Source: Cinclus cinclus
Taxonomy: Eukaryota; Chordata; Aves; Passeriformes; Cinclidae
Assembly (NCBI RefSeq): GCF_963662255.1
Contig: NW_026912147.1
Coordinates: 62,001 to 126,000 of the forward strand
DNA length: 64,000 nt
Reading direction: 5' to 3'
The notes under the pieces were generated by a model. It saw only the letters and a program-made list of their open reading frames with translations, searched no databases and was not told where the DNA came from. Position numbers and translations under genes: made by a program. This document shows, in pieces, positions 23,444 through 35,854 of this stretch (the stretch's first letter is position 1; every line of letters starts with the position of its first letter).

Positions 23444-24822
23444 AGAGGGGGGAACATTGCAGGACAAATTTCTATGCTGGAACATGATTGTCTGCGAGAC
23501 AGCTCTCCGCAGCGCTAGTATTTGGCCAGGCTGAAATCAGCGCCACGGGAAGCCAATCTGACAAGCGGAGTGCAACGAGCGCGGCGATATGGGGCCACTT
23601 GGCAGGTGGCCGAAGAAAGACGGCTGCCCCGCGAATGTGGTGCCAGAAGGCAAGTTTCAGCAGGGCGTTGCGGGCGAGCTTAATGTGTAGCCGCAGTTGT
23701 TCTAGGCGAGATTGTAGCCGAGAAGCTTTCCGTCTCCATTCACGAGACAAGAAAAGCAGAACGCAATGGTCTAGAGGGTTGAGAAGAAAAGTGCTCGTAG
23801 CGAGCTCGTTGCGGCAGAAGCGAAAGCCAGGAGCAGCGTGCTCGCTGCGAGAAGTAGACGGCGCTTCGCCTCCTTGGGAAAGCAATGGCGTCTGGGCACG
23901 AACGGCAGCCAGCGAAGCTTCAGAACAGCAGGCTGTTCTGCTCAGCGTACGAGCCTGAAGTGAGTGGCAAGGGCTAAGGGGTCAGTTCCAAGGCATCTAG
24001 CTTTCCTGCTAGCAATGCCATTTCTACCCTGCTGTGGAAAACATTGTCCTCTGCCCTTCTCCTCCGAGAGGCAGAGAGCACTTCGGCAGACGCAGTGCAG
24101 AGGGAAAGGACACATTATCCGAGGGAGCGTGACGCCGCTTAGGCGGGCAAAGCAGAAAGGTGCCGCCCGGCACTGGCTTTGACTCCCTGAGCTTCCTTGC
24201 TAGGACAGCAGCTGCCGAAAGCTGGCAACTAGGCTGCCAGAGTGCAGAATGTCGGCGGTCTGGCACGCCTGCTTGCCGAAAGCCAGGATCAGCGAGACAG
24301 CGTGCTAGGCTCTGTTTCACAGCACCTTGGAGAACACGGCCTTGAAGAATGCCGTCTCTCTTCCGCAAAAGCTCTGCCACAGTGAAGGTGGAAGAAGCAG
24401 CCTGTGGCCACGGGCAGAGCTGGTCAACAGCTGCGCCTAACTTTCCCAAGCTGCGAGAGCATTCTCAGCCGAGTTCTGCTTTGACAGAGCTATTGCTGGA
24501 CTTTTGCAGCCCCGGAGGCTGCTGAAACCAAGGCTGTGTTCTGCCTCTTCATTCTTGCCTTCCTGTGCTCCAGCGAGAAGTGAAGCTCTGGCACGGCATT
24601 CAGCTTTGCCGCCTCTCTTCACGGAAAGCGCTAGACCGAACTAGTGTGCTTCGTGCATGCTCTCTCCTCGCTTTTATGGTCACTGCTCTGCTTTTTGCTT
24701 GGCAGCGTTCCAAGGGTCCACGGCATACCTCTTGCACAGCGAGAGGTGGCCGGCGAGGAATACTTGCTGGCTTAAGTCGTTCCATGCTCAAGGCATTCAT
24801 CGGAGCAACACCATGGGGGAAA
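23444..24822 (+). repeat. satellite copy 18
   Basis: Front F1t, S, M1, c810, g896, c917, g1056, tail T2. It is two copies from its near twin, copy 16. Confidence 0.98.
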
Positions 24823-26201
24823 AGAGGGGGGAACACTGCAGGACAAATTTCTATGCTGGAACATGATTGTCTGCGAGACAGCTCTCCGCAGCGCTAGTAT
24901 TTGGCCAGGCTGAAATCAGCGCCACGGGAAGCCAATCTGACAAGCGGAGTGCAACGAGCGCGGCGATATGGGGCCACTTGGCAGGTGGCCGAAGAAAGAC
25001 GGCTGCCCCGCGAATGTGGTGCCAGAAGGCAAGTTTCAGCAGGGCGTTGCGGGCGAGCTTAATGTGTAGCCGCAGTTGTTCTAGGCGAGATTGTAGCCGA
25101 GAAGCTTTCCGTCTCCATTCACGAGACAAGAAAAGCAGAACGCAATGGTCTAGAGGGTTGAGAAGAAAAGTGCTCGTAGCGAGCTCGTTGCGGCAGAAGC
25201 GAAAGCCAGGAGCAGCGTGCTCGCTGCGAGAAGTAGACGGCGCTTCGCCTCCTTGGGAAGGAAATCGCGTCTGGGCACGAACGGCAGCCAGCGAAGCTTC
25301 AGAACAGCAGGCTGTTCTGCTCAGCGTACGAGCCTGAAGTGAGTGGCAAGGGCTAAGGGGTCAGTTCCAAGGCATCTAGCTTTCCTGCTAGCAATGCCAT
25401 TTCTACCCTGCTGTGGAAAACATTGTCCTCTGCCCTTCTCCTCCGAGAGGCAGAGAGCACTTCGGCAGACGCAGTGCAGAGGGAAAGGACACATTATCCG
25501 AGGGAGCGTGACGCCGCTTAGGCGGGCAAAGCAGAAAGGTGCCGCCCGGCACTGGCTTTGACTCCCTGAGCTTCCTTGCTAGGACAGCAGCTGCCGAAAG
25601 CTGGCAACTAGGCTGCCAGAGTGCAGAATGTCGGCGGTCTGGCACGCCTGCTTGCCGAAAGCCAGGATCAGCGAGACAGCGTGCTAGGCTCTGTTTCACA
25701 GCACCTTGGAGAACACGCACTTGAAGAATGCCGTCTCTCTTCCGCAAAAGCTCTGCCACAGTGAAGGTGGAAGAAGCAGCCTGTGGCCACGGGCAGAGCT
25801 GGTCAACAGCTGCGCCTAACTTTCCCAAGCTGCGAGAGCATTCTCAGCCGAGTTCTGCTTTGACAGAGCTATTGCTGGACTTTTGCAGCCCCGGAGGCTG
25901 CTGAAACCAAGGCTGTGTTCTGCCTCTTCATTCTTGCCTTCCTGTGCTCCAGCGAGAAGTGAAGCTCTGGCACGGCATTCAGCTTTGCCGCCTCTCTTCA
26001 CGGAAAGCGCTAGACCGAACTAGTGTGCTTCGTGCATGCTCTCTCCTCGCTTTTATGGTCACTGCTCTGCTTTTTGCTTGGCAGCGTTCCAAGGGTCCAC
26101 GGCATACCTCTTGCACAGCGAGAGGTGGCCGGCGAGGAATACTTGCTGGCTTAAGTCGTTCCATGCTCAAGGCATTCATCGGAGCAACACCATGGGGGAA
26201 A
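24823..26201 (+). repeat. satellite copy 19
   Basis: It has c14, front F1t, R, M1, c810, a897, c917, g1056, tail T2. It matches copy 20 except at r1056. Confidence 0.98.
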
Positions 26202-27580
26202 AGAGGGGGGAACACTGCAGGACAAATTTCTATGCTGGAACATGATTGTCTGCGAGACAGCTCTCCGCAGCGCTAGTATTTGGCCAGGCTGAAATCAGCG
26301 CCACGGGAAGCCAATCTGACAAGCGGAGTGCAACGAGCGCGGCGATATGGGGCCACTTGGCAGGTGGCCGAAGAAAGACGGCTGCCCCGCGAATGTGGTG
26401 CCAGAAGGCAAGTTTCAGCAGGGCGTTGCGGGCGAGCTTAATGTGTAGCCGCAGTTGTTCTAGGCGAGATTGTAGCCGAGAAGCTTTCCGTCTCCATTCA
26501 CGAGACAAGAAAAGCAGAACGCAATGGTCTAGAGGGTTGAGAAGAAAAGTGCTCGTAGCGAGCTCGTTGCGGCAGAAGCGAAAGCCAGGAGCAGCGTGCT
26601 CGCTGCGAGAAGTAGACGGCGCTTCGCCTCCTTGGGAAGGAAATCGCGTCTGGGCACGAACGGCAGCCAGCGAAGCTTCAGAACAGCAGGCTGTTCTGCT
26701 CAGCGTACGAGCCTGAAGTGAGTGGCAAGGGCTAAGGGGTCAGTTCCAAGGCATCTAGCTTTCCTGCTAGCAATGCCATTTCTACCCTGCTGTGGAAAAC
26801 ATTGTCCTCTGCCCTTCTCCTCCGAGAGGCAGAGAGCACTTCGGCAGACGCAGTGCAGAGGGAAAGGACACATTATCCGAGGGAGCGTGACGCCGCTTAG
26901 GCGGGCAAAGCAGAAAGGTGCCGCCCGGCACTGGCTTTGACTCCCTGAGCTTCCTTGCTAGGACAGCAGCTGCCGAAAGCTGGCAACTAGGCTGCCAGAG
27001 TGCAGAATGTCGGCGGTCTGGCACGCCTGCTTGCCGAAAGCCAGGATCAGCGAGACAGCGTGCTAGGCTCTGTTTCACAGCACCTTGGAGAACACGCACT
27101 TGAAGAATGCCGTCTCTCTTCCGCAAAAGCTCTGCCACAGTGAAGGTGGAAGAAGCAGCCTGTGGCCACGGGCAGAGCTGGTCAACAGCTGCGCCTAACT
27201 TTCCCAAGCTGCGAGAGCATTCTCAGCCGAGTTCTGCTTTGACAGAGCTATTGCTGAACTTTTGCAGCCCCGGAGGCTGCTGAAACCAAGGCTGTGTTCT
27301 GCCTCTTCATTCTTGCCTTCCTGTGCTCCAGCGAGAAGTGAAGCTCTGGCACGGCATTCAGCTTTGCCGCCTCTCTTCACGGAAAGCGCTAGACCGAACT
27401 AGTGTGCTTCGTGCATGCTCTCTCCTCGCTTTTATGGTCACTGCTCTGCTTTTTGCTTGGCAGCGTTCCAAGGGTCCACGGCATACCTCTTGCACAGCGA
27501 GAGGTGGCCGGCGAGGAATACTTGCTGGCTTAAGTCGTTCCATGCTCAAGGCATTCATCGGAGCAACACCATGGGGGAAA
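26202..27580 (+). repeat. satellite copy 20
   Basis: It has c14, front F1t, R, M1, c810, a897, c917, a1056, tail T2. Confidence 0.98.
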
Positions 27581-28959
27581 AGAGGGGGGAACATTGCAGG
27601 ACAAATTTCTATGCTGGAACATGATTGTCTGCGAGACAGCTCTCCGCAGCGCTAGTATTTGGCCAGGCTGAAATCAGCGCCAATGGAAGCCAATCTGACA
27701 AGCGGAGTACAACGAGCGCGGCGATATGGGGCCACTTGGCAGGTGGCCGAAGAAAGACGGCCGCCCCGCGAATGTGGTGCCAGAAGGCAAGTTTCAGCAG
27801 GGCGTTGCGGGCGAGCTTAATGTGTAGCCGCAGTTGTTCTAGGCGAGATTGTAGCCGAGAAGCTTTCCGTCTCCATTCACGAGACAAGAAAAGCAGAACG
27901 CAATGGTCTAGAGGGTTGAGAAGAAAAGTGCTCGTAGCGAGCTCGTTGCGGCAGAAGCGAAAGCCAGGAGCAGCGTGCTCGCTGCGAGAAGTAGACGGCG
28001 CTTCGCCTCCTTGGGAAAGCAATGGCGTCTGGGCACGAACGGCAGCCAGCGAAGCTTCAGAACAGCAGGCTGTTCTGCTCAGCGTACGAGCCTGAAGTGA
28101 GTGGCAAGGGCTAAGGGGTCAGTTCCAAGGCATCTAGCTTTCCTGCTAGCAATGCCATTTCTACCCTGCTGTGGAAAACATTGTCCTCTGCCCTTCTCCT
28201 CCGAGAGGCAGAGAGCACTTCGGCAGACGCAGTGCAGAGGGAAAGGACACATTATCCGAGGGAGCGTGACGCCGCTTAGGCGGGCAAAGCAGAAAGGTGC
28301 CGCCCGGCACTGGCTTTGACTCCCTGAGCTTCCTTGCTAGGACAGCAGCTGCCGAAAGCTGGCAACTAGGCTGCCAGAGTGCAGAATGTCGGCGGTCTGG
28401 CACGCCTGCTTGCCGAAAGCCAGGATCAGCGAGACAGCGTGCTAGGCTCTGTTTCACAGCACCTTGGAGAACACGCACTTGAAGAATGCCGTCTCTCTTC
28501 CGCAAAAGCTCTGCCACAGTGAAGGTGGAAGAAGCAGCCTGTGGCCACGGGCAGAGCTGGTCAACAGCTGCGCCTAACTTTCCCAAGCTGCGAGAGCATT
28601 CTCAGCCGAGTTCTGCTTTGACAGAGCTATTGCTGGACTTTTGCAGCCCCGGAGGCTGCTGAAACCAAGGCTGTGTTCTGCCTCTTCATTCTTGCCTTCC
28701 TGTGCTCCAGCGAGAAGTGAAGCTCTGGCACGGCATTCAGCTTTGCCGCCTCTCTTCACGGAAAGCGCTAGACCGAACTAGTGTGCTTCGTGCATGCTCT
28801 CTCCTCGCTTTTATGGTCACTGCTCTGCTTTTTGCTTGGCAGCGTTCCAAGGGTCCACGGCATACCTCTTGCACAGCGAGAGGTGGCCGGCGAGGAATAC
28901 TTGCTGGCTTAAGTCGTTCCATGCTCAAGGCATTCATCGGAGCAACACCATGGGGGAAA
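27581..28959 (+). repeat. satellite copy 21
   Basis: Front F2 is joined to S and M1, followed by c810, a897, c917, g1056 and tail T2. It is the only F2 front in a T2 neighbourhood that also carries S, a clear mosaic. Confidence 0.98.
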
Positions 28960-30338
28960 AGAGGGGGGAACACTGCAGGACAAATTTCTATGCTGGAACA
29001 TGATTGTCTGCGAGACAGCTCTCCGCAGCGCTAGTATTTGGCCAGGCTGAAATCAGCGCCACGGGAAGCCAATCTGACAAGCGGAGTGCAACGAGCGCGG
29101 CGATATGGGGCCACTTGGCAGGTGGCCGAAGAAAGACGGCTGCCCCGCGAATGTGGTGCCAGAAGGCAAGTTTCAGCAGGGCGTTGCGGGCGAGCTTAAT
29201 GTGTAGCCGCAGTTGTTCTAGGCGAGATTGTAGCCGAGAAGCTTTCCGTCTCCATTCACGAGACAAGAAAAGCAGAACGCAATGGTCTAGAGGGTTGAGA
29301 AGAAAAGTGCTCGTAGCGAGCTCGTTGCGGCAGAAGCGAAAGCCAGGAGCAGCGTGCTCGCTGCGAGAAGTAGACGGCGCTTCGCCTCCTTGGGAAGGAA
29401 ATCGCGTCTGGGCACGAACGGCAGCCAGCGAAGCTTCAGAACAGCAGGCTGTTCTGCTCAGCGTACGAGCCTGAAGTGAGTGGCAAGGGCTAAGGGGTCA
29501 GTTCCAAGGCATCTAGCTTTCCTGCTAGCAATGCCATTTCTACCCTGCTGTGGAAAACATTGTCCTCTGCCCTTCTCCTCCGAGAGGCAGAGAGCACTTC
29601 GGCAGACGCAGTGCAGAGGGAAAGGACACATTATCCGAGGGAGCGTGACGCCGCTTAGGCGGGCAAAGCAGAAAGGTGCCGCCCGGCACTGGCTTTGACT
29701 CCCTGAGCTTCCTTGCTAGGACAGCAGCTGCCGAAAGCTGGCAACTAGGCTGCCAGAGTGCAGAATGTCGGCGGTCTGGCACGCCTGCTTGCCGAAAGCC
29801 AGGATCAGCGAGACAGCGTGCTAGGCTCTGTTTCACAGCACCTTGGAGAACACGGCCTTGAAGAATGCCGTCTCTCTTCCGCAAAAGCTCTGCCACAGTG
29901 AAGGTGGAAGAAGCAGCCTGTGGCCACGGGCAGAGCTGGTCAACAGCTGCGCCTAACTTTCCCAAGCTGCGAGAGCATTCTCAGCCGAGTTCTGCTTTGA
30001 CAGAGCTATTGCTGAACTTTTGCAGCCCCGGAGGCTGCTGAAACCAAGGCTGTGTTCTGCCTCTTCATTCTTGCCTTCCTGTGCTCCAGCGAGAAGTGAA
30101 GCTCTGGCACGGCATTCAGCTTTGCCGCCTCTCTTCACGGAAAGCGCTAGACCGAACTAGTGTGCTTCGTGCATGCTCTCTCCTCGCTTTTATGGTCACT
30201 GCTCTGCTTTTTGCTTGGCAGCGTTCCAAGGGTCCACGGCATACCTCTTGCACAGCGAGAGGTGGCCGGCGAGGAATACTTGCTGGCTTAAGTCGTTCCA
30301 TGCTCAAGGCATTCATCGGAGCAACACCATGGGGGAAA
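28960..30338 (+). repeat. satellite copy 22
   Basis: It has c14, front F1t, R, M1, c810, g896, c917, a1056, tail T2. This is the last copy in the window with c14. Confidence 0.98.
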
Positions 30339-31717
30339 AGAGGGGGGAACATTGCAGGACAAATTTCTATGCTGGAACATGATTGTCTGCGAGACAGCTC
30401 TCCGCAGCGCTAGTATTTGGCCAGGCTGAAATCAGCGCCAATGGAAGCCAATCTGACAAGCGGAGTACAACGAGCGCGGCGATATGGGGCCACTTGGCAG
30501 GTGGCCGAAGAAAGACGGCCGCCCCGCGAATGTGGTGCCAGAAGGCAAGTTTCAGCAGGGCGTTGCGGGCGAGCTTAATGTGTAGCCGCAGTTGTTCTAG
30601 GCGAGATTGTAGCCGAGAAGCTTTCCGTCTCCATTCACGAGACAAGAAAAGCAGAACGCAATGGTCTAGAGGATTGAGAAGAAAAGTGCTCGTAGCGAGC
30701 TCGTTGCGGCAGAAGCGAAAGCCAGGAGCAGCGTGCTCGCTGCGAGAAGTAGACGGCGCTTCGCCTCCTTGGGAAGGAAATCGCGTCTGGGCACGAACGG
30801 CAGCCAGCGAAGCTTCAGAACAGCAGGCTGTTCTGCTCAGCGTACGAGCCTGAAGTGAGTGGCAAGGGCTAAGGGGTCAGTTCCAAGGCATCTAGCTTTC
30901 CTGCTAGCAATGCCATTTCTACCCTGCTGTGGAAAACATTGTCCTCTGCCCTTCTGCTCCGAGAGGCAGAGAGCACCTCGGCAGACGCAGTGCAGAGGGA
31001 AAGGACACAGTATCCGAGGGAGCGTGACGCCACTTAGGCGGGCAAAGCAGAAAGGTGCCGCCCGGCACTGGCTTTGACTCCCTGAGCTTCCTTGCTAGGA
31101 CAGCAGCTGCCGAAAGCTGGCAACTAGGCTGCCAGAGTGCAGAATGTAGGCGGTCTGGCACGCCTGCTTGCCGAAAGCCAGGATCAGCGAGACAGCGTGC
31201 TAGGCTCTGTTTCACAGCACCTTGGAGAACACGGCCTTGAAGAATGCCGTCTCTGTTCCGCAAAAGCTCTGCCACAGTGAAGGTGGAAGAAGCAGCCTGT
31301 GGCCACGGGCAGAGCTGGTCAACAGCTGCGCCTAACTTTCCCAAGCTGCGAGAGCATTCTCAGCCGAGTTCTGCTTTGACAGAGCTATTGCTGAACTTTT
31401 GCAGCCCCGGAGGCTGCTGAAACCAAGGCTGTGTTCTGCCTCTTCATTCTTGCCTTCCTGTGCTCCAGCGAGAAGTGAAGCTCTGGCACGGCATTCAGCT
31501 TTGCCGCCTCTCTGCACGGAAAGCACTAGACCGAACTAGTGTGCTTCGTGCATGCTCTCTCCTCGCTTTTATGGTCACTGCTCTGCTTTTTGCTTGGCAG
31601 CGTTCCAAGGGTCCACGGCATACCTCTTGCACAGCGAGAGGTGGCCGGCGAGGAATACTTGCTGGCTTAAGTCGTTCCATGCTCAAGGCATTCATCGGAG
31701 CAACACCATGGGGGAAA
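30339..31717 (+). repeat. satellite copy 23
   Basis: Front F2, R, M2 with a694, a810, g896, g917, tail T3. It has a private g-to-a change at 30673 inside the otherwise nearly invariant r196-437 stretch. It closely resembles copies 34 and 36. Confidence 0.98.
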
Positions 31718-33096
31718 AGAGGGGGGAACATTGCAGGACAAATTTCTATGCTGGAACATGATTGTCTGCGAGACAGCTCTCCGCAGCGCTAGTATTTGGC
31801 CAGGCTGAAATCAGCGCCAATGGAAGCCAATCTGACAAGCGGACTACAACGAGCGCGGCGATATGGGGCCACTTGGCAGGTGGCCGAAGAAAGACGGCCG
31901 CCCCGCGAATGTGGTGCCAGAAGGCAAGTTTCAGCAGGGCGTTGCGGGCGAGCTTAATGTGTAGCCGCAGTTGTTCTAGGCGAGATTGTAGCCGAGAAGC
32001 TTTCCGTCTCCATTCACGAGACAAGAAAAGCAGAACGCAATGGTCTAGAGGGTTGAGAAGAAAAGTGCTCGTAGCGAGCTCGTTGCGGCAGAAGCGAAAG
32101 CCAGGAGCAGCGTGCTCGCTGCGAGAAGTAGACGGCGCTTCGCCTCCTTGGGAAGGAAATCGCGTCTGGGCACGAACGGCAGCCAGCGAAGCTTCAGAAC
32201 AGCAGGCTGTTCTGCTCAGCGTACGAGCCTGAAGTGAGTGGCAAGGGCTAAGGGGTCAGTTCCAAGGCATCTAGCTTTCCTGCTAGCAATGCCATTTCTA
32301 CCCTGCTGTGGAAAATATTGTCCTCTGCCCTTCTGCTCCGAGAGGCAGAGAGCACCTCGGCAGACGCAGTGCAGAGGGAAAGGACACAGTATCCGAGGGA
32401 GCGTGACGCCGCTTAGGCGGGCAAAGCAGAAAGGTGCCGCCCGGCACTGGCTTTGACTCCCTGAGCTTCCTTGCTAGGACAGCAGCTGCCGAAAGCTGGC
32501 AACTAGGCTGCCAGAGTGCAGAATGTCGGCGGTCTGGCACGCCTGCTTGCCGAAAGCCAGGATCAGCGAGACAGCGTGCTAGGCTCTGTTTCACAGCACC
32601 TTGGAGAACACGCACTTGAAGAATGCCGTCTCTGTTCCGCAAAAGCTCTGCCACAGTGAAGGTGGAAGAAGCAGCCTGTGGCCACGGGCAGAGCTGGTCA
32701 ACAGCTGCGCCTAACTTTCCCAAGCTGCGAGAGCATTCTCAGCCGAGTTCTGCTTTGACAGAGCTATTGCTGGACTTTTGCAGCCCCGGAGGCTGCTGAA
32801 ACCAAGGCTGTGTTCTGCCTCTTCATTCTTGCCTTCCTGTGCTCCAGCGAGAAGTGAAGCTCTGGCACGGCATTCAGCTTTGCCGCCTCTCTTCACGGAA
32901 AGCGCTAGACCGAACTAGTGTGCTTCGTGCATGCTCTCTCCTCGCTTTTATGGTCACTGCTCTGCTTTTTGCTTGGCAGCGTTCCAAGGGTCCACGGCAT
33001 ACCTCTTGCACAGCGAGAGGTGGCCGGCGAGGAATACTTGCTGGCTTAAGTCGTTCCATGCTCAAGGCATTCATCGGAGCAACACCATGGGGGAAA
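31718..33096 (+). repeat. satellite copy 24
   Basis: Front F2 with c127, R, t599 (position 32316), M2 with g694, c810, a897, g917, g1056, tail T2. The t599 allele is shared with copies 39 and 41. Confidence 0.98.
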
Positions 33097-34475
33097 AGAG
33101 GGGGGAACATTGCAGGACAAATTTCTATGCTGGAACATGATTGTCTGCGAGACAGCTCTCCGCAGCGCTAGTATTTGGCCAGGCTGAAATCAGCGCCACG
33201 GGAAGCCAATCTGACAAGCGGAGTGCAACGAGCGCGGCGATATGGGGCCACTTGGCAGGTGGCCGAAGAAAGACGGCTGCCCCGCGAATGTGGTGCCAGA
33301 AGGCAAGTTTCAGCAGGGCGTTGCGGGCGAGCTTAATGTGTAGCCGCAGTTGTTCTAGGCGAGATTGTAGCCGAGAAGCTTTCCGTCTCCATTCACGAGA
33401 CAAGAAAAGCAGAACGCAATGGTCTAGAGGGTTGAGAAGAAAAGTGCTCGTAGCGAGCTCGTTGCGGCAGAAGCGAAAGCCAGGAGCAGCGTGCTCGCTG
33501 CGAGAAGTAGACGGCGCTTCGACTCCTTGGGAAGGAAATCGCGTCTGGGCACGAACGGCAGCCAGCGAAGCTTCAGAACAGCAGGCTGTTCTGCTCAGCG
33601 TACGAGCCTGAAGTGAGTGGCAAGGGCTAAGGGGACAGTCCCAAGGCATCTAGCTTTCCTGCTAGCAATGCCATTTCTACCCTGCTGTGGAAAACATTGT
33701 CCTTTGCCCTTCTGCTCCGAGAGGCAGAGAGCACCTCGGCAGACGCAGTGCAGAGGGAAAGGACACAGTATCCGAGGGAGCGTGACGCCACTTAGGCGGG
33801 CAAAGCAGAAAGGTGCCGCCCGGCACTGGCTTTGACTCCCTGAGCTTCCTTGCTAGGACAGCAGCTGCCGAAAGCTGGCAACTAGGCTGCCAGAGTGCAG
33901 AATGTCGGCGGTCTGGCACGCCTGCTTGCCGAAAGCCAGGATCAGCGAGACAGCGTGCTAGGCTCTGTTTCACAGCACCTTGGAGAACACGCCCTTGAAG
34001 AATGCCGTCTCTGTTCCGCAAAAGCTCTGCCACAGTGAAGCTGGAAGAAGCAGCCTGTGGCCACGGGCAGAGCTGGTCAACAGCTGCGCCTAACTTTCCC
34101 AAGCTGCGAGAGCATTCTCAGCCGAGTTCTGCTTTGACAGAGCTATTGCTGAACTTTTGCAGTCCCGGAGGCTGCTGAAACCAAGGCTGTGTTCTGCCTC
34201 TTCATTCTTGCCTTCCTGTGCTCCAGCGAGAAGTGAAGCTCTGGCACGGCATTCAGCTTTGCCGCCTCTCTGCACGGAAAGCACTAGACCGAACTAGTGT
34301 GCTTCGTGCATGCTCTCTCCTCGCTTTTATGGTCACTGCTCTGCTTTTTGCTTGGCAGCGTTCCAAGGGTCCACGGCATACCTCTTGCACAGCGAGAGGT
34401 GGCCGGCGAGGAATACTTGCTGGCTTAAGTCGTTCCATGCTCAAGGCATTCATCGGAGCAACACCATGGGGGAAA
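33097..34475 (+). repeat. satellite copy 25
   Basis: Front F1t, R, a539 (33635), c544, t608, M2 with a694, c810, c897, g917, c945, tail T1. A private c-to-a change is at 33522. The a539 allele is shared only with copy 5, and c544 only with copy 46. Confidence 0.98.
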
Positions 34476-35854
34476 AGAGGGGGGAACATTGCAGGACAAA
34501 TTTCTATGCTGGAACATGATTGTCTGCGAGACAGCTCTCCGCGGCGCTAGTATTTGGCCAGGCTGAAATCAGCGCCAATGGAAGCCAATCTGACAAGCGG
34601 AGTACAACGAGCGCGGCGATATGGGGCCACTTGGCAGGTGGCCGAAGAAAGACGGCCGCCCCGCGAATGTGGTGCCAGAAGGCAAGTTTCAGCAGGGCGT
34701 TGCGGGCGAGCTTAATGTGTAGCCGCAGTTGTTCTAGGCGAGATTGTAGCCGAGAAGCTTTCCGTCTCCATTCACGAGACAAGAAAAGCAGAACGCAATG
34801 GTCTAGAGGGTTGAGAAGAAAAGTGCTCGTAGCGAGCTCGTTGCGGCAGAAGCGAAAGCCAGGAGCAGCGTGCTCGCTGCGAGAAGTAGACGGCGCTTCG
34901 CCTCCTTGGGAAGGAAATCGCGTCTGGGCACGAACGGCAGCCAGCGAAGCTTCAGAACAGCAGGCTGTTCTGCTCAGCGTACGAGCCTGAAGTGAGTGGC
35001 AAGGGCTAAGGGGTCAGTTCCAAGGCATCTAGCTTTCCTGCTAGCAATGCCATTTCTACCCTGCTGTGGAAAACATTGTCCTCTGCCCTTCTGCTCCGAG
35101 AGGCAGAGAGCACCTCGGCAGACGCAGTGCAGAGGGAAAGGACACATTATCCGAGGGAGCGTGACGCCGCTTAGGCGGGCAAAGCAGAAAGGTGCCGCCC
35201 GGCACTGGCTTTGACTCCCTGAGCTTCCTTGCTAGGACAGCAGCTGCCGAAAGCTGGCAACTAGGCTGCCAGAGTGCAGAATGTCGGCGGTCTGGCACGC
35301 CTGCTTGCCGAAAGCCAGGATCAGCGAGACAGCGTGCTAGGCTCTGTTTCACAGCACCTTGGAGAACACGCACTTGAAGAATGCCGTCTCTGTTCCGCAA
35401 AAGCTCTGCCACAGTGAAGGTGGAAGAAGCAGCCTGTGGCCACGGGCAGAGCTGGTCAACAGCTGCGCCTAACTTTCCCAAGCTGCGAGAGCATTCTCAG
35501 CCGAGTTCTGCTTTGACAGAGCTATTGCTGAACTTTTGCAGTCCCGGAGGCTGCTGAAACCAAGGCTGTGTTCTGCCTCTTCATTCTTGCCTTCCTGTGC
35601 TCCAGCGAGAAGTGAAGCTCTGGCACGGCATTCAGCTTTGCCGCCTCTCTGCACGGAAAGCACTAGACCGAACTAGTGTGCTTCGTGCATGCTCTCTCCT
35701 CGCTTTTATGGTCACTGCTCTGCTTTTTGCTTGGCAGCGTTCCAAGGGTCCACGGCATACCTCTTGCACAGCGAGAGGTGGCCGGCGAGGAATACTTGCT
35801 GGCTTAAGTCGTTCCATGCTCAAGGCATTCATCGGAGCAACACCATGGGGGAAA
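34476..35854 (+). repeat. satellite copy 26
   Basis: It has g68, front F2, R, g618 c639 with t672, c810, a897, g917, tail T1. The g68 allele links it to the adjacent copy 27 and to copy 9. Confidence 0.98.
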
